Assembly (NCBI GenBank): GCA_020849765.1
Contig: JADLAY010000034.1
Span: 310,001-374,000, forward strand
Source: Anaerolineae bacterium
GTDB taxonomy: Bacteria > Chloroflexota > Anaerolineae > Aggregatilineales > Phototrophicaceae
Length of the DNA: 64,000 nucleotides
Direction of reading: 5' to 3'
In this document: in pieces, positions 1 to 7,754 of the stretch
Numbering within the stretch: the stretch's first letter is position 1
Layout: each line of letters opens with the position of its first letter
Notes under the pieces: model-generated
Told to the model about the DNA's origin: nothing
Databases searched by the model: none
Seen by the model: only the letters and a program-made list of their open reading frames with translations
Program-made: the position numbers and the translations under genes

Positions 1-409
1 GTAGATCATCTTCCAGGCTCAGGCGAATGAAGGTGTCATCCATCAGCTTGAACAGGGCACCGGCATCGGTTTCGCCCTCGGCAGTCAGGCGATCCAGCAG
101 TTCGGCGCAGTAGCTCGCATGCGCGCCACGATTCAGATTCTCGCGCAGGGGCAGAAAGGGCGCCGTCATCTCGGCCTGCACGCAGATGCCCAGGTCGCGC
201 CCGCGATGAATCAGCATATCCGCCCGCGTGTAGAGTTCGACGTGGCCGGTCTTGCTGCTAGTCAGCTTGCGCGCACCTTTGGCGATCACGTCGAGCTTGC
301 CCTGGAACGGCGTCAGGATGGTGAGAAGCCGGTCGGCCTCACCAAAATCGCGCCGCTTGAGGATGAGCGCAGGCGTGCGGATCGAGCGCATACGAGACTG
401 ATCGGTCAC
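1..409 (-). CDS. recO: DNA repair protein RecO (partial, C-terminus outside window)
   Basis: The translated frame gives about 136 N-terminal residues of RecO, the recombination mediator that loads RecA with RecF and RecR on SSB-coated gapped DNA. It shows the family OB-fold opening: TPALILKRRDFGEADRLLT, then LDVIAKGARK and a conserved HVELYTRADM stretch. I placed the start at the GTG at 409, 3 nt after the cdd stop, which fits co-transcription; the ATG at 391 (MRSIRTPAL) is an equally good alternative, and neither has a strong ribosome binding site. The gene runs off the left edge, so the C-terminal helical and zinc region cannot be judged. recF lies 28 kb away in the same window. Confidence 0.88.
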   Translation of the reverse strand, partial: MTDQSRMRSIRTPALILKRRDFGEADRLLTILTPFQGKLDVIAKGARKLTSSKTGHVELYTRADMLIHRGRDLGICVQAEMTAPFLPLRENLNRGAHASYCAELLDRLTAEGETDAGALFKLMDDTFIRLSLEDDL

Positions 410-412
410 GGC

Positions 413-814
413 TCAGGTCTCCAGATCGGTCGGGCCGAACCCGTTCAGCAGCAGGTCGGACAGCACCCCATCCCAATGCACCGCACCTTCGAAATCGACC
501 ATGACCACGCGCAGTTTGGGTGCGAACTCGTACAGCATCTGGCGGCACAGGCCGCAGGGTGAGCCGCCGTTGTTGGTCGCGACGACGATCGTATCGAAAG
601 TGCGCTCCCCTTCGCTGACGGCCTTGACCAGCGCCACGCGCTCGGCGCAGATCGTGGCCGGGTAAGCGGCGTTCTCGACGTTGCAGCCCGCATAGACAGC
701 GCCATCCGGTGTGTGCAGCGCGGCCCCGACATGATAGTGAGAATACGGCACATAGGCCCGTTCGGCGGCACCAATGGCGTCTTTTATCAAAGTTGAGAGT
801 TGATCGTCCGTCAC
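413..814 (-). CDS. cdd: Cytidine deaminase
   Basis: Cytidine/deoxycytidine deaminase of the pyrimidine salvage pathway, hydrolysing cytidine to uridine and ammonia in the cytoplasm. The 133-residue length is that of the homotetrameric class. The zinc site is complete: Cys56-Ala-Glu58 in TICAERVA, with Glu58 the proton shuttle, and Cys87/Cys90 in SPCGLCRQ; GCNVENAAY is the substrate-binding signature. The gene is divergent from the ribosomal operon and probably co-transcribed with recO, which starts 3 nt after its stop. A perfect -10 hexamer lies about 45 bp upstream on the minus strand. Confidence 0.96.
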   Translation of the reverse strand: MTDDQLSTLIKDAIGAAERAYVPYSHYHVGAALHTPDGAVYAGCNVENAAYPATICAERVALVKAVSEGERTFDTIVVATNNGGSPCGLCRQMLYEFAPKLRVVMVDFEGAVHWDGVLSDLLLNGFGPTDLET

Positions 815-856
815 GAGATGCTATCCTACAACAACGTATGTTACTGTGTACGCGAC

Positions 857-862
857 ATTATA
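857..862 (-). promoter_or_regulatory. Possible -10 box for cdd-recO
   Basis: On the minus strand a perfect TATAAT occupies 862 to 857, about 45 bp upstream of the cdd ATG. No good -35 hexamer is seen at the standard distance, so this is only a candidate for the promoter divergent from rpmJ. Confidence 0.35.
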
Positions 863-917
863 CCTTGGAGTTGGCTGGTCACGGCATCAGACAGGCTGGT
901 TTGGATTAATTCCACCA

Positions 918-945
918 TAGACAACATATTCATCTTTGCTATAAT
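918..945 (+). promoter_or_regulatory. Sigma-70-type promoter of the ribosomal protein/rpoA operon
   Basis: A -35 element TAGACA (918-923, five of six consensus bases) and a perfect -10 TATAAT (940-945) are separated by 16 bp. Transcription would start near 952, about 36 nt before the rpmJ ATG. This is the only good promoter in the cdd-rpmJ gap and probably drives the whole rpmJ to rpsI run. Confidence 0.75.
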
Positions 946-987
946 CCTGATTCCGTTACCTAATCTAGTTGAGCGAAAGTGATCATC

Positions 988-1101
988 ATGCGCGTCACCG
1001 CATCGGTTAAGCGGCGCTGCCCGAAATGCCGCATCATTCGGCGCAACGGGAACGTAATGGTGATCTGCGTGAATCCGAAGCACAAGCAGCGCCAGGGCTA
1101 A
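988..1101 (+). CDS. rpmJ: 50S ribosomal protein L36 (bL36)
   Basis: A 37-codon gene encoding bL36, a zinc-ribbon protein of the large ribosomal subunit. The four zinc ligands are present: Cys11, Cys14, Cys27 and His32, in the usual CxxC-x12-C-x4-H arrangement, inside [14 protein letters not shown] and the NPKHKQRQG tail. I chose ATG 988 because the product then begins [10 protein letters not shown] like the family; an in-frame GTG at 979 would add three residues. It is followed 32 nt later by rpsM, the common bacterial order, but infA, which often precedes rpmJ, is absent here. Confidence 0.95.
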   Translation: MRVTASVKRRCPKCRIIRRNGNVMVICVNPKHKQRQG

Positions 1102-1133
1102 GCGCAGAGTCACCTGGAGGATAGTGGAAACAC

Positions 1134-1520
1134 ATGGCACGTATTGAGGGCGTGGACCTGCCACGCGACAAGCGAGTTGAGGTTGCACTCACTTATATCT
1201 ACGGCATTGGCCGCCCAACCAGCAACCAGATTCTGGCGCAAACGGGTGTCAACCCCAATACGCGCGTGAAGGATCTGACGGAAGCGGAACTCCAGCTTCT
1301 GCGTGAAGCGGTTGGCGGCATGTCAGTTGAAGGCGATTTGAAACGTCAGGTGCAACTGAATATTAAACGCTTGATGGAAATCGGCTGCTACCGCGGCCTG
1401 CGTCATCGCCGCAACCTGCCGGTGCATGGTCAGCGTACCCGCACCAATGCGCGCACCCGTAAGGGTCCCAAGAAGACCGTACCCGGGCGTGGGCGTCGGC
1501 GCGGCGCGACCAAGAAGTAG
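1134..1520 (+). CDS. rpsM: 30S ribosomal protein S13 (uS13)
   Basis: uS13 of the head of the 30S subunit, contacting the P-site tRNA and forming bridges to the 50S subunit. At 128 residues it has the usual length. It opens [19 protein letters not shown] and keeps the helix-two-turn-helix core ([15 protein letters not shown]) and the basic tail ([20 protein letters not shown]) that contacts tRNA. A GGAGG at 1116-1120 lies 13 nt upstream of the ATG. It is followed by an unusually long 138-bp gap with two inverted repeats before rpsK. Confidence 0.97.
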   Translation: MARIEGVDLPRDKRVEVALTYIYGIGRPTSNQILAQTGVNPNTRVKDLTEAELQLLREAVGGMSVEGDLKRQVQLNIKRLMEIGCYRGLRHRRNLPVHGQRTRTNARTRKGPKKTVPGRGRRRGATKK

Positions 1521-1546
1521 CGCGCCGGAAAAATCGGCAATGGTTG

Positions 1547-1584
1547 CAAGGGCAGGATCATATTCTGCCCTTGTGTCAGTTTTT
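1547..1584 (+). terminator. Terminator-like hairpin in the rpsM-rpsK gap
   Basis: Perfect 9-bp arms CAAGGGCAG (1547-1555) and CTGCCCTTG (1565-1573) enclose a 9-nt loop; a short T-run (1580-1584) follows after 6 nt. The T-run is displaced, so this may be a weak or partial terminator or attenuator reducing transcription between rpsM and rpsK-rpoA rather than a full stop. Confidence 0.5.
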
Positions 1585-1600
1585 ATCAGTTCACCACTTG

Positions 1601-1622
1601 CGCCCTATGTGCACATAGGGCG
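1601..1622. repeat. Perfect 22-bp palindrome between rpsM and rpsK
   Basis: Two 11-bp arms, CGCCCTATGTG and CACATAGGGCG, abut with no spacer, 36 bp before the rpsK ATG. A zero-spacer palindrome of this length is more typical of a dimeric protein operator than of an RNA hairpin, although the RNA could also fold. Function unknown. Confidence 0.85.
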
Positions 1623-1658
1623 TATGTTAGCGAAAGCACCAGTCAGCGAGGTTAGAGC

Positions 1659-2063
1659 ATGGCACGTCAACCAGCACGCAAAGGCGGACGACGTACCGCT
1701 AAGCGCGTCGTCAAGAATATTCCCTACGGCCAGGCGCATATCAATGCGTCGTTCAATAACACCATCATTTCCATGACCGATCAGTCGGGCAATGTGGTGT
1801 CGTGGGCCAGCGCGGGCACAAGCGGGTTCAAGGGTAGTCGTAAAAGCACGCCATACGCGGCACGCGTGGCCGCACAGGCCGCCGCCGAAACGGCACAGAC
1901 CCATGGGATGCAGGAAGTTGATGTCTTCATCAAGGGGCCTGGTCCGGGTCGTGAGGCCGCCATTCGCGCCATTCAGGCCAGTGGCCTTAAGGTTCGTTCG
2001 ATCACCGACGAAACTCCCATTCCGCACAACGGTGTTCGCCCACCCAAGAAGCGCCGCGTCTAA
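1659..2063 (+). CDS. rpsK: 30S ribosomal protein S11 (uS11)
   Basis: uS11 of the 30S platform, close to the Shine-Dalgarno helix. The 134-residue product contains the family core [18 protein letters not shown], the [13 protein letters not shown] motif, and the C-terminal signature [12 protein letters not shown] followed by [26 protein letters not shown] a few nt upstream supports the ATG at 1659. In most bacteria rpsD follows directly; here only 53 bp separate rpsK from rpoA, so rpsD must lie elsewhere. Confidence 0.97.
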   Translation: MARQPARKGGRRTAKRVVKNIPYGQAHINASFNNTIISMTDQSGNVVSWASAGTSGFKGSRKSTPYAARVAAQAAAETAQTHGMQEVDVFIKGPGPGREAAIRAIQASGLKVRSITDETPIPHNGVRPPKKRRV

Positions 2064-2116
2064 GGCTTTTTCGCGCTTGAATATTTGGAACGTGTTTCGA
2101 GTAGGAGGACGCGGTC

Positions 2117-3106
2117 TTGGTCATGAATAACATGGTGCTGCCCCATAAGGTCGAAAGCGACGCCAGCACTCGCAATTATGGGCGGTTCGTCATCAGTCCA
2201 CTAGAAGCCGGCTACGGCCTGACCATCGGCAATGCGCTGCGCCGTGTACTGCTCTCTTCGCTGCCGGGTGCTGCCATTACAAGTATTCGTGTCTCGGACG
2301 TGCATCACGAGTTTTCGGCCATCCCGAACGTGCGCGAAGACATGACCCAGTTGATGCTGCAGATCAAGCAGATTCGCCTCAAGGTCGAAGATGTCGATCG
2401 CGCTCGTCTGCGCCTCGAACATCGTGGTGAGGGCACTGTGACCGCGGCGGACATCATCTGCCCGCCTGAGGTCGAAATCATTAACAGCGACCTCTACCTC
2501 TTCACCGCGGATTCGCCGGACACCCACGTGGAAATGGAATTCAACGTCGAAATTGGCCGTGGCTACAGCCAGGCCGAGGAACGTGGCCGTCTGCCGATTG
2601 GCGAGCTGCCCGTCGACGCCATCTTCAGCCCGATCCGCCGCGTCAACTTCGACGTCGAGCGGGCGCGTGTGGGCCAGCGCACGAGCTATGACAAGCTTGT
2701 CATGGAGATCTGGACGGATGGCACCATTCGCCCGGAAGACGCGCTGCACCAATCGGCGACGATCCTGACGCGTCACCTGCAAATCATCGGCGGCGTGGAA
2801 GCGGACGATGGTTTCGACTGGATGACCCAGGAGCAGACCGCGTTCGGTGGCCGCGACGAGAAGAGCCAGCTTCACGAAAAGCTGATCGAAGACCTGGATT
2901 TGAGCGTGCGCGTGTTCAACTCGCTCAAGCGTACGGGCATCATCACCGTGGGTGACGTGCTCGACATGCTGGAGCGCGGCCCGGACGCGATGCTGGCGAT
3001 CCGCAACTTTGGCGAGAAGTCGCTGGACGAACTGGTCGCCAAACTCAAGGAAAAAGGCTATCTGCACGAAGATGCAGAATTTGGCAATCTCACGACGGGT
3101 GATTGA
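2117..3106 (+). CDS. rpoA: DNA-directed RNA polymerase subunit alpha
   Basis: Alpha subunit of RNA polymerase, the dimerising assembly scaffold. Residues 1-230 form the N-terminal domain (YGRFVISPLEAGYGLTIGNA and LRRVLLSSLPGAAITSI), and about 250-320 the C-terminal domain with RVFNSLKRTGIITVGDVL and NFGEKSLDELVAKL, which binds UP elements and activators. The start is uncertain: AGGAGG at 2103-2108 is 8 nt from TTG 2117 but 14 nt from ATG 2123, so I favour TTG; the ATG would shorten the product by two residues. Its stop TGA is embedded in the ribosome binding region of rplQ, suggesting translational coupling. Confidence 0.96.
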   Translation: MVMNNMVLPHKVESDASTRNYGRFVISPLEAGYGLTIGNALRRVLLSSLPGAAITSIRVSDVHHEFSAIPNVREDMTQLMLQIKQIRLKVEDVDRARLRLEHRGEGTVTAADIICPPEVEIINSDLYLFTADSPDTHVEMEFNVEIGRGYSQAEERGRLPIGELPVDAIFSPIRRVNFDVERARVGQRTSYDKLVMEIWTDGTIRPEDALHQSATILTRHLQIIGGVEADDGFDWMTQEQTAFGGRDEKSQLHEKLIEDLDLSVRVFNSLKRTGIITVGDVLDMLERGPDAMLAIRNFGEKSLDELVAKLKEKGYLHEDAEFGNLTTGD

Positions 3107-3114
3107 GGAAAATC

Positions 3115-3504
3115 ATGAGACACCGGATGCATGGTAAGCATTTAGGACGCGATACCGACCAGCGCAAAGCACTCCGCCGTGGTCTGGCAGTGCAGCTGCT
3201 TCAGCACGAGCGCATTCAGACGACCGAGGCGAAAGCCGATTTCGTGCGCGCCTACGTCGAGCGTCTGATCACGACGGCCAAGCGCGGCCTGGCCCACAGC
3301 GACCCGAACCGCGCCATTCACGCCCGTCGCATTGCGGCGAGCCGCTTGAACAACGACCGCGAGATCGTCGGCAAGCTGTTCGAGACGCTGGCCCCGCGCT
3401 ATGAAAATCGCGCCGGGGGTTACACGCGCGTGGTCAAGCTTGGCCCGCGCAAGGGCGATGCGGCTGAGATGGTGCTGCTGGAGCTGGTCGACCGTCCTGA
3501 GTAG
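3115..3504 (+). CDS. rplQ: 50S ribosomal protein L17 (bL17)
   Basis: bL17 of the large subunit near the exit tunnel, 129 residues. It begins MRHRMHGKHLGRDTDQR, and keeps the ALRRGLAVQLLQHERIQTT and AKADFVRAYVERLITTAKRG blocks and the C-terminal EMVLLELVDR. A TTG four codons upstream overlaps the rpoA stop, but ATG 3115 has GAGG (3105-3108) 6 nt upstream and gives the canonical N-terminus, so I chose it. truA follows after 2 nt. Confidence 0.97.
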   Translation: MRHRMHGKHLGRDTDQRKALRRGLAVQLLQHERIQTTEAKADFVRAYVERLITTAKRGLAHSDPNRAIHARRIAASRLNNDREIVGKLFETLAPRYENRAGGYTRVVKLGPRKGDAAEMVLLELVDRPE

Positions 3505-3506
3505 CG

Positions 3507-4307
3507 ATGGCCGTTCGCTATCGCGCGACGCTCGCCTACGATGGAAGCGCCTACCAGGGCTTCCAACGTCAGGCCGGTGACACACCGACCATTCAGGGCG
3601 CGGTCGAAAGCGCGATCGAGAAGGTCACGCAGCAGCGCGTGACGGTCATCGGCGCAGGACGAACGGATACCGGCGTCCACGCCGAGGGCCAGGTCATCGC
3701 CTTCGATGTCTTGTGGCAGCACGCGGATGACACGCTTTTGCGGGCCATCAACGCGAATCTGCCCGGCGACATCGCGCTGCAAGATATTCGACAGCAAGAG
3801 GGATTTCACCCTCGTTTCGATGCTGTCGCGCGCGTTTACAGGTATACCGTCGTACAAGCGGCGCAGCGTCAACCGCTTTTGCGCTGTCGAGCCTGGCACC
3901 TCACGAGTGCCCTCGACGCGGCGAGCGTGGTTGAGGCGGCGTCGCTGTTCGTAGGTGTGCATGACTTTGCCGCGTTTGGCAAACCGCCGCAGGGCACCAA
4001 CACCGTGCGCGAGATTTATCGCAGCCAGTGGGACGTGACACCGACGCAGTATGGTATCATGCACGAGTATCGTATTGAGGCAACCGCCTTTTTACAGCAC
4101 ATGGTGCGTCGCATCGTCAGTGCGCTGGTGGGTGTCGGGCAGGGAATGCTCAGCATCACCCAAATAGACAGCGCGTTGGCAACCGGCGCGAAGTTAGATG
4201 GGGTAACGCTCGCACCACCCCATGGCCTGGTGTTGGAGGCTGTCCGTTATCCGGCAGATGAGCAATTGATGGGTAGGCGGGGGAGACAACCGCCGGAGGA
4301 AACCTGA
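3507..4307 (+). CDS. truA: tRNA pseudouridine(38-40) synthase TruA
   Basis: Converts uridines 38-40 of the tRNA anticodon stem-loop to pseudouridine. The 266-residue product has the family opening [18 protein letters not shown] and the catalytic loop [15 protein letters not shown] with the nucleophile Asp54. The C-terminal half shows [19 protein letters not shown], typical of TruA. It sits 2 nt after rplQ and 2 nt before rplM, as in many bacteria where truA links the alpha operon to rplM-rpsI, so it is translated from the same transcript. Confidence 0.96.
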   Translation: MAVRYRATLAYDGSAYQGFQRQAGDTPTIQGAVESAIEKVTQQRVTVIGAGRTDTGVHAEGQVIAFDVLWQHADDTLLRAINANLPGDIALQDIRQQEGFHPRFDAVARVYRYTVVQAAQRQPLLRCRAWHLTSALDAASVVEAASLFVGVHDFAAFGKPPQGTNTVREIYRSQWDVTPTQYGIMHEYRIEATAFLQHMVRRIVSALVGVGQGMLSITQIDSALATGAKLDGVTLAPPHGLVLEAVRYPADEQLMGRRGRQPPEET

Positions 4308-4309
4308 AG

Positions 4310-4747
4310 ATGTATAAAACCTATTCCGCCAAACCACAGGAAATTCAAGCCGAGCGCAAGTGGTATGTCGTCGATGCAGAAGATCAGGTGCTGGGTCGCC
4401 TGGCTTCGAAGATCGCCTACATCCTGCGCGGCAAACACAAGCCGATGTACACGCCGCACATGGATACCGGCGATTACGTCGTCGTGATCAACGCCGACAA
4501 GATCCGCGTGACCGGCAACCGCATGGAAGACAAGATGTATCACCATGCGTCCGGCTATCCGGGCGGTCTTTCCAGCGTCCGCTTGAAGGATCGAATCGAG
4601 CAGTTCCCGAACCGCCCGTTGGAAGATGCCATCCGCGGCATGCTGCCCAAGAACGTGCTGGGTCGTGAGATGTTCAAGAAGCTCAAGGTCTATGCCGGTC
4701 CTAATCACCCGCATGAGGCCCAAAAACCAGAAAAACTCGAACTATAG
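4310..4747 (+). CDS. rplM: 50S ribosomal protein L13 (uL13)
   Basis: uL13, an early assembly protein of the 50S subunit; 145 residues. Diagnostic blocks are [40 protein letters not shown], and [24 protein letters not shown] near the C-terminus. A GGAGGA ribosome binding site overlaps the end of truA. rpsI follows after 64 bp, the nearly universal rplM-rpsI pairing. Confidence 0.97.
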   Translation: MYKTYSAKPQEIQAERKWYVVDAEDQVLGRLASKIAYILRGKHKPMYTPHMDTGDYVVVINADKIRVTGNRMEDKMYHHASGYPGGLSSVRLKDRIEQFPNRPLEDAIRGMLPKNVLGREMFKKLKVYAGPNHPHEAQKPEKLEL

Positions 4748-4811
4748 CCGTCTGTTCTCGGCCTGCCGCCGAAAACCAGACTCGCTAGCGGAATGCTAAG
4801 GGAGACACTGA

Positions 4812-5207
4812 ATGTCCGCACAATATTACGAAGGCATTGGCCGCAGAAAAGAGTCCAGCGCTCGCGTGCGTCTCTTCCCCGGCGGCACCGGCAAATTTGT
4901 CATCAATGACAAGGACGCCAACGAATACATTTCGCGCGAAGGCGATCTCGATATCATCCTGCAGCCGCTGCGGGTGCTTTCGCAGGAACGCGCCTACGAT
5001 ATTTCCGTGCACGTCAGCGGCGGCGGCGTCACCGGCCAGCGCGATGCGATCCGCCTTGGCATCGCCCGCGCCCTGCTCAAGCTCGACCCTGAGGTCAAGC
5101 CGACGCTGCGCCAGTACGACCTGGTCACGCGCGATGCCCGCGTGAAAGAGCGTAAGAAGCCTGGTCTGAAGCGTGCCCGTAAGGCGCCGACCTACACCAA
5201 GCGTTAG
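4812..5207 (+). CDS. rpsI: 30S ribosomal protein S9 (uS9)
   Basis: uS9, whose C-terminal tail reaches the P-site tRNA. The 131-residue product opens YYEGIGRRKESSARVRLFPG, contains the HVSGGGVTGQRDAIRLGIARA block, and ends in the basic tail KRARKAPTYTKR with the terminal Lys-Arg that contacts the anticodon stem. AAGGGAG just upstream supports ATG 4812. An intrinsic terminator 30 nt after the stop closes the operon. Confidence 0.97.
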   Translation: MSAQYYEGIGRRKESSARVRLFPGGTGKFVINDKDANEYISREGDLDIILQPLRVLSQERAYDISVHVSGGGVTGQRDAIRLGIARALLKLDPEVKPTLRQYDLVTRDARVKERKKPGLKRARKAPTYTKR

Positions 5208-5237
5208 TTCAGACGCTGACTGCTTAGCATCCCGCAC

Positions 5238-5270
5238 AGGCAAGGCGAAAGTCTTGCCTTGTTTGTTTTT
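5238..5270 (+). terminator. Intrinsic terminator of the ribosomal operon
   Basis: Seven-bp arms AGGCAAG (5238-5244) and CTTGCCT (5253-5259) flank an 8-nt loop and are followed by a T-rich tract to 5270. It lies 30 nt after the rpsI stop and 62 nt before the next start. Confidence 0.85.
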
Positions 5271-5332
5271 GCCCTTCGTGAACCTAGAATTTGAGCATTG
5301 AAGAGCAGTAGAACTTCAGGCGGAGGTCGTTC

Positions 5333-6772
5333 TTGACTCTCACTATCCTTGGCTTAGGCCCCGGACATCCAGACGACGTCACACGCCGCGCGTGGCAGGC
5401 GCTCGAAACGGCATCTGTGGTCTACCTGCGCACGCAAGAGCACCCCTGCGTGCCCGCCCTGCCTGTCAAGTCGTTCACCAGCTTTGACGACGTCTACGAA
5501 GCCAGCGCCGATTTCGAGCGCATCTACGACACGATCTGCGAACGCCTGCTGGCCGCCGCGCAAACCGGCGACATCGTCTACGCGGTGCCCGGCGACCCGA
5601 TGGTGGCCGAAGCGACCGTCCAACGCCTGCTCAAACGCGCGCCGGAACAAGGGATCAACGTCGAGATCATCAACGGTGTCAGCTTCGTCGAGCCGATCCT
5701 GCGCGCCCTGGAGATCGACGCCATCGACGGGCTGCAAATCTACGACGCGCTCGACATCGCGGCCATGCATCACCCGCCGATCAACCCGGATCGCCCTGCT
5801 CTGCTGGCCCAGGTCTACAACCGCGCCGTCGCAAGCGACCTCAAGCTGACACTGATGAATCAGTATCCCGACGAGTTTGAAGTGGTGCTCGTTCATGGCG
5901 CTGGCAGCGATTCTGCGCAGACGGAGCGCCTCCCGCTCTATGCCATCGACCGCAGCGAGCACATTCATCATTTGACGGCGCTCTACATTCCCGCCCTCGG
6001 CCATTACAGCAGCTTCGAAGCCTTCCAGGAGATCATCGCTCACCTGCGTGCGCCGGAAGGCTGCCCGTGGGATCGTGAGCAGACTCACCTCTCACTGCGC
6101 CGTTATCTGCTCGAAGAAACGCACGAAGTCCTCGAAGCGCTCGACGCGGAGGATATGCCCGCGCTGGCCGAAGAACTCGGCGATCTGCTGCTGCAAATCG
6201 TGCTCCACGCACAGATCGCGACCGAGTACGACGAATTCCGCATGAGCGACATCCTGAGCCAGGTCAGCCAGAAGATGATCCGCCGCCATCCGCATGTGTG
6301 GGGTGATGTGAACGTCGATGGCGCGGGCCAGGTCGTGCAGAATTGGGAAGCGATCAAGCAGAAGGAAAAAGGCCACCCGCAGCGCCAATCGCTGCTCGAT
6401 GGCGTCCCCAAAGACCTGCCCGCTCTCTTCCGTGCGCTGCGGTTGACCGAGAAGGCGGCCAAGCCCGGCTTCGATTGGGCCAGCTCGGACGACGTGCTGG
6501 AAAAACTCCACGAGGAACTGGACGAGGTCTTGACGGCGGCCGACGACCAGCATCGCGAAGAAGAGATGGGCGACCTGCTGTTCGTCGTCGCCAACTGGGC
6601 GCGCAAGTTTGGCATTGACCCGGAGATCGCTCTGCGCGCGGCCAACGCCAAGTTCGAGCGCCGTTTTCGCTACGTCGAAGCCCAGGCGGAAGCGCAGGGC
6701 AAGCCGCTTAAGGACTTCACGCTCATGCAAATGGACGATTGGTGGCGCGATGCCAAAGTCAACGGCCTGTGA
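5333..6772 (+). CDS. mazG: Tetrapyrrole methylase domain fused to MazG nucleotide pyrophosphohydrolase
   Basis: A 479-residue fusion of the YabN type. Residues 1-220 form a tetrapyrrole (corrin/porphyrin) methylase-like domain with the SAM-binding opening TLTILGLGPGHPDDVT and the loop VYAVPGDPMVAEAT. From about 225 the MazG domain begins (LRAPEGCPWDREQTHLSL), with two copies of the metal-binding helix pattern: LLEETHEVLEALD then AEELGDLLLQIVLHAQ, and later LHEELDEVLTA then EEMGDLLFVVANWARK. MazG hydrolyses NTPs to NMPs and pyrophosphate, cleaning damaged nucleotides; the role of the fused methylase is not established. The TTG start has GGAGG 6 nt upstream (5322-5326). The SpoU gene follows. 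Confidence 0.9.
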   Translation: MTLTILGLGPGHPDDVTRRAWQALETASVVYLRTQEHPCVPALPVKSFTSFDDVYEASADFERIYDTICERLLAAAQTGDIVYAVPGDPMVAEATVQRLLKRAPEQGINVEIINGVSFVEPILRALEIDAIDGLQIYDALDIAAMHHPPINPDRPALLAQVYNRAVASDLKLTLMNQYPDEFEVVLVHGAGSDSAQTERLPLYAIDRSEHIHHLTALYIPALGHYSSFEAFQEIIAHLRAPEGCPWDREQTHLSLRRYLLEETHEVLEALDAEDMPALAEELGDLLLQIVLHAQIATEYDEFRMSDILSQVSQKMIRRHPHVWGDVNVDGAGQVVQNWEAIKQKEKGHPQRQSLLDGVPKDLPALFRALRLTEKAAKPGFDWASSDDVLEKLHEELDEVLTAADDQHREEEMGDLLFVVANWARKFGIDPEIALRAANAKFERRFRYVEAQAEAQGKPLKDFTLMQMDDWWRDAKVNGL

Positions 6773-6816
6773 CCCAGCCGGCTGACAAGCACAATGCGAA
6801 AAGCAGTGAACTTCCT

Positions 6817-7554
6817 ATGACCGAACAACTGATCCTCGAAGGCTTCATTTCCGTTGCTGCCGCCCTGGAAGCAGCCAGCCGCCCGATCCACACTGTCTAC
6901 GTGCGCGACGACAAACGCGATGCCGATGCACTCAAAATCGCACGGCTGGCGGCATCCGCCGGTGTCCCGGTCGAGCGTGTCAGCGGGGACGTCATCGAGC
7001 AGTACGTCAATGGCACCACGCACGGCGGCATCATTGCCGTCGTTGGCGAGCGGCGGACGCTGACACTCGATGCGCTGCTGGTCGGTGCGCTGCATCCGTG
7101 GATCGTCATGCTGGATGGCGTCGAAGACCCGTTCAATTTCGGGCAGGCGGTGCGCGCCTTCTATGCCGCGGGTGTGGATGGTCTGGTCATGGGGCCGCGC
7201 AACTGGATGAATGCGGCGAGCACCGTCACACGCGCCTCTGCCGGTGCTTCCGAACGTATCCGCGTGGCTGTTGCGCAGAGCGCTGAAGAAGCCGCAGCCT
7301 TTTATCGCGAGCGCGGACTGAAGATTGCCGTCGCCGACGCGCGCCGTGCCATCTCGATCTATGATGCGGATCTGCGCGTGCCACTGTTTCTGCTGATCGG
7401 CGGCGAGAAACGCGGCGTCACGCGTTCGTTTGCCGAGCAGGCCGACGTGCGGCTCCGCGTCCCCTACGGGCGCGCATTTGAGCACGACTTAGGCACGACG
7501 GCAGCCTCCGCGGCGCTCGCTTTCGAGATCATGCGCCAGCGTCGGGCAATATAA
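6817..7554 (+). CDS. SpoU/TrmH-family RNA 2'-O-methyltransferase (divergent)
   Basis: About 245 residues with the layout of TrmH/RlmB-type SPOUT methyltransferases, which methylate ribose 2'-OH in rRNA or tRNA using SAM in a trefoil knot. The N-terminal substrate domain (LEGFISVAAALEAASRPIHTVY) resembles the RlmB L30e-like domain. Motif 1 appears as MLDGVEDPFNFGQAVRAFYAAG and the knot as FLLIGGEKRGVTRSF, but the usual SLNVSxAA motif 3 is replaced by EHDLGTTAASAALAFEI, so RNA target and activity are uncertain. The frame is open upstream to 6739; ATG 6817 was chosen because homologous sequence starts there. Confidence 0.75.
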   Translation: MTEQLILEGFISVAAALEAASRPIHTVYVRDDKRDADALKIARLAASAGVPVERVSGDVIEQYVNGTTHGGIIAVVGERRTLTLDALLVGALHPWIVMLDGVEDPFNFGQAVRAFYAAGVDGLVMGPRNWMNAASTVTRASAGASERIRVAVAQSAEEAAAFYRERGLKIAVADARRAISIYDADLRVPLFLLIGGEKRGVTRSFAEQADVRLRVPYGRAFEHDLGTTAASAALAFEIMRQRRAI

Positions 7555-7580
7555 AACCCCGTGCCTATGACGGGGTTTTT
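7553..7580. terminator. Bidirectional intrinsic terminator
   Basis: Ten-bp arms AAAACCCCGT (7553-7562) and ACGGGGTTTT (7570-7579) with a 7-nt loop and flanking A and T runs. It begins at the SpoU stop and ends 9 nt from the tRNA-Pro 3' end on the other strand, so it can serve both convergent transcripts. Confidence 0.85.
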
Positions 7581-7588
7581 ATCTTGTG

Positions 7589-7662
7589 TCGGAGCGGCGG
7601 GATTCGAACCCACGACCTCAGCGTCCCGATCGCTGCGCGCTACCAAGCTGCGCTACGCTCCG
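7589..7662 (-). tRNA. tRNA-Pro (anticodon CGG)
   Basis: Read on the minus strand, 74 nt fold as a complete cloverleaf: acceptor CGGAGCG/CGCTCCG, D stem GCGC/GCGC with loop AGCTTGGTA, anticodon stem CAGCG/CGCTG with loop ATCGGGA giving anticodon CGG (codon CCG), variable loop AGGTC, and T arm GTGGG TTCGAAT CCCGC. The discriminator is A and CCA is not encoded. The anticodon and A73 are those of proline tRNA. Confidence 0.95.
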
Positions 7663-7754
7663 AAGTAAGGTACAGTCTACTGGACGAGCGCGAGAATCGC
7701 AAGCCTGATTTCACGATCCATAACACACAGAATCACTCTGGATAGATCACACCC

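Noticed and set aside
2064..2116. A hidden rpsD between rpsK and rpoA
   Set aside because: Only 53 bp are available, far too short for the roughly 200-codon S4 gene, and no frame runs out of it.
2201..3067. A 288-codon minus-strand frame inside rpoA
   Set aside because: rpoA is unmistakable on the plus strand, so this is a shadow frame.
7589..7663. A tRNA acceptor stem starting one base further, with TCGGAGC
   Set aside because: That register leaves C as discriminator; shifting by one gives CGGAGCG/CGCTCCG with A73 and the proline-type C1-G72 pair.
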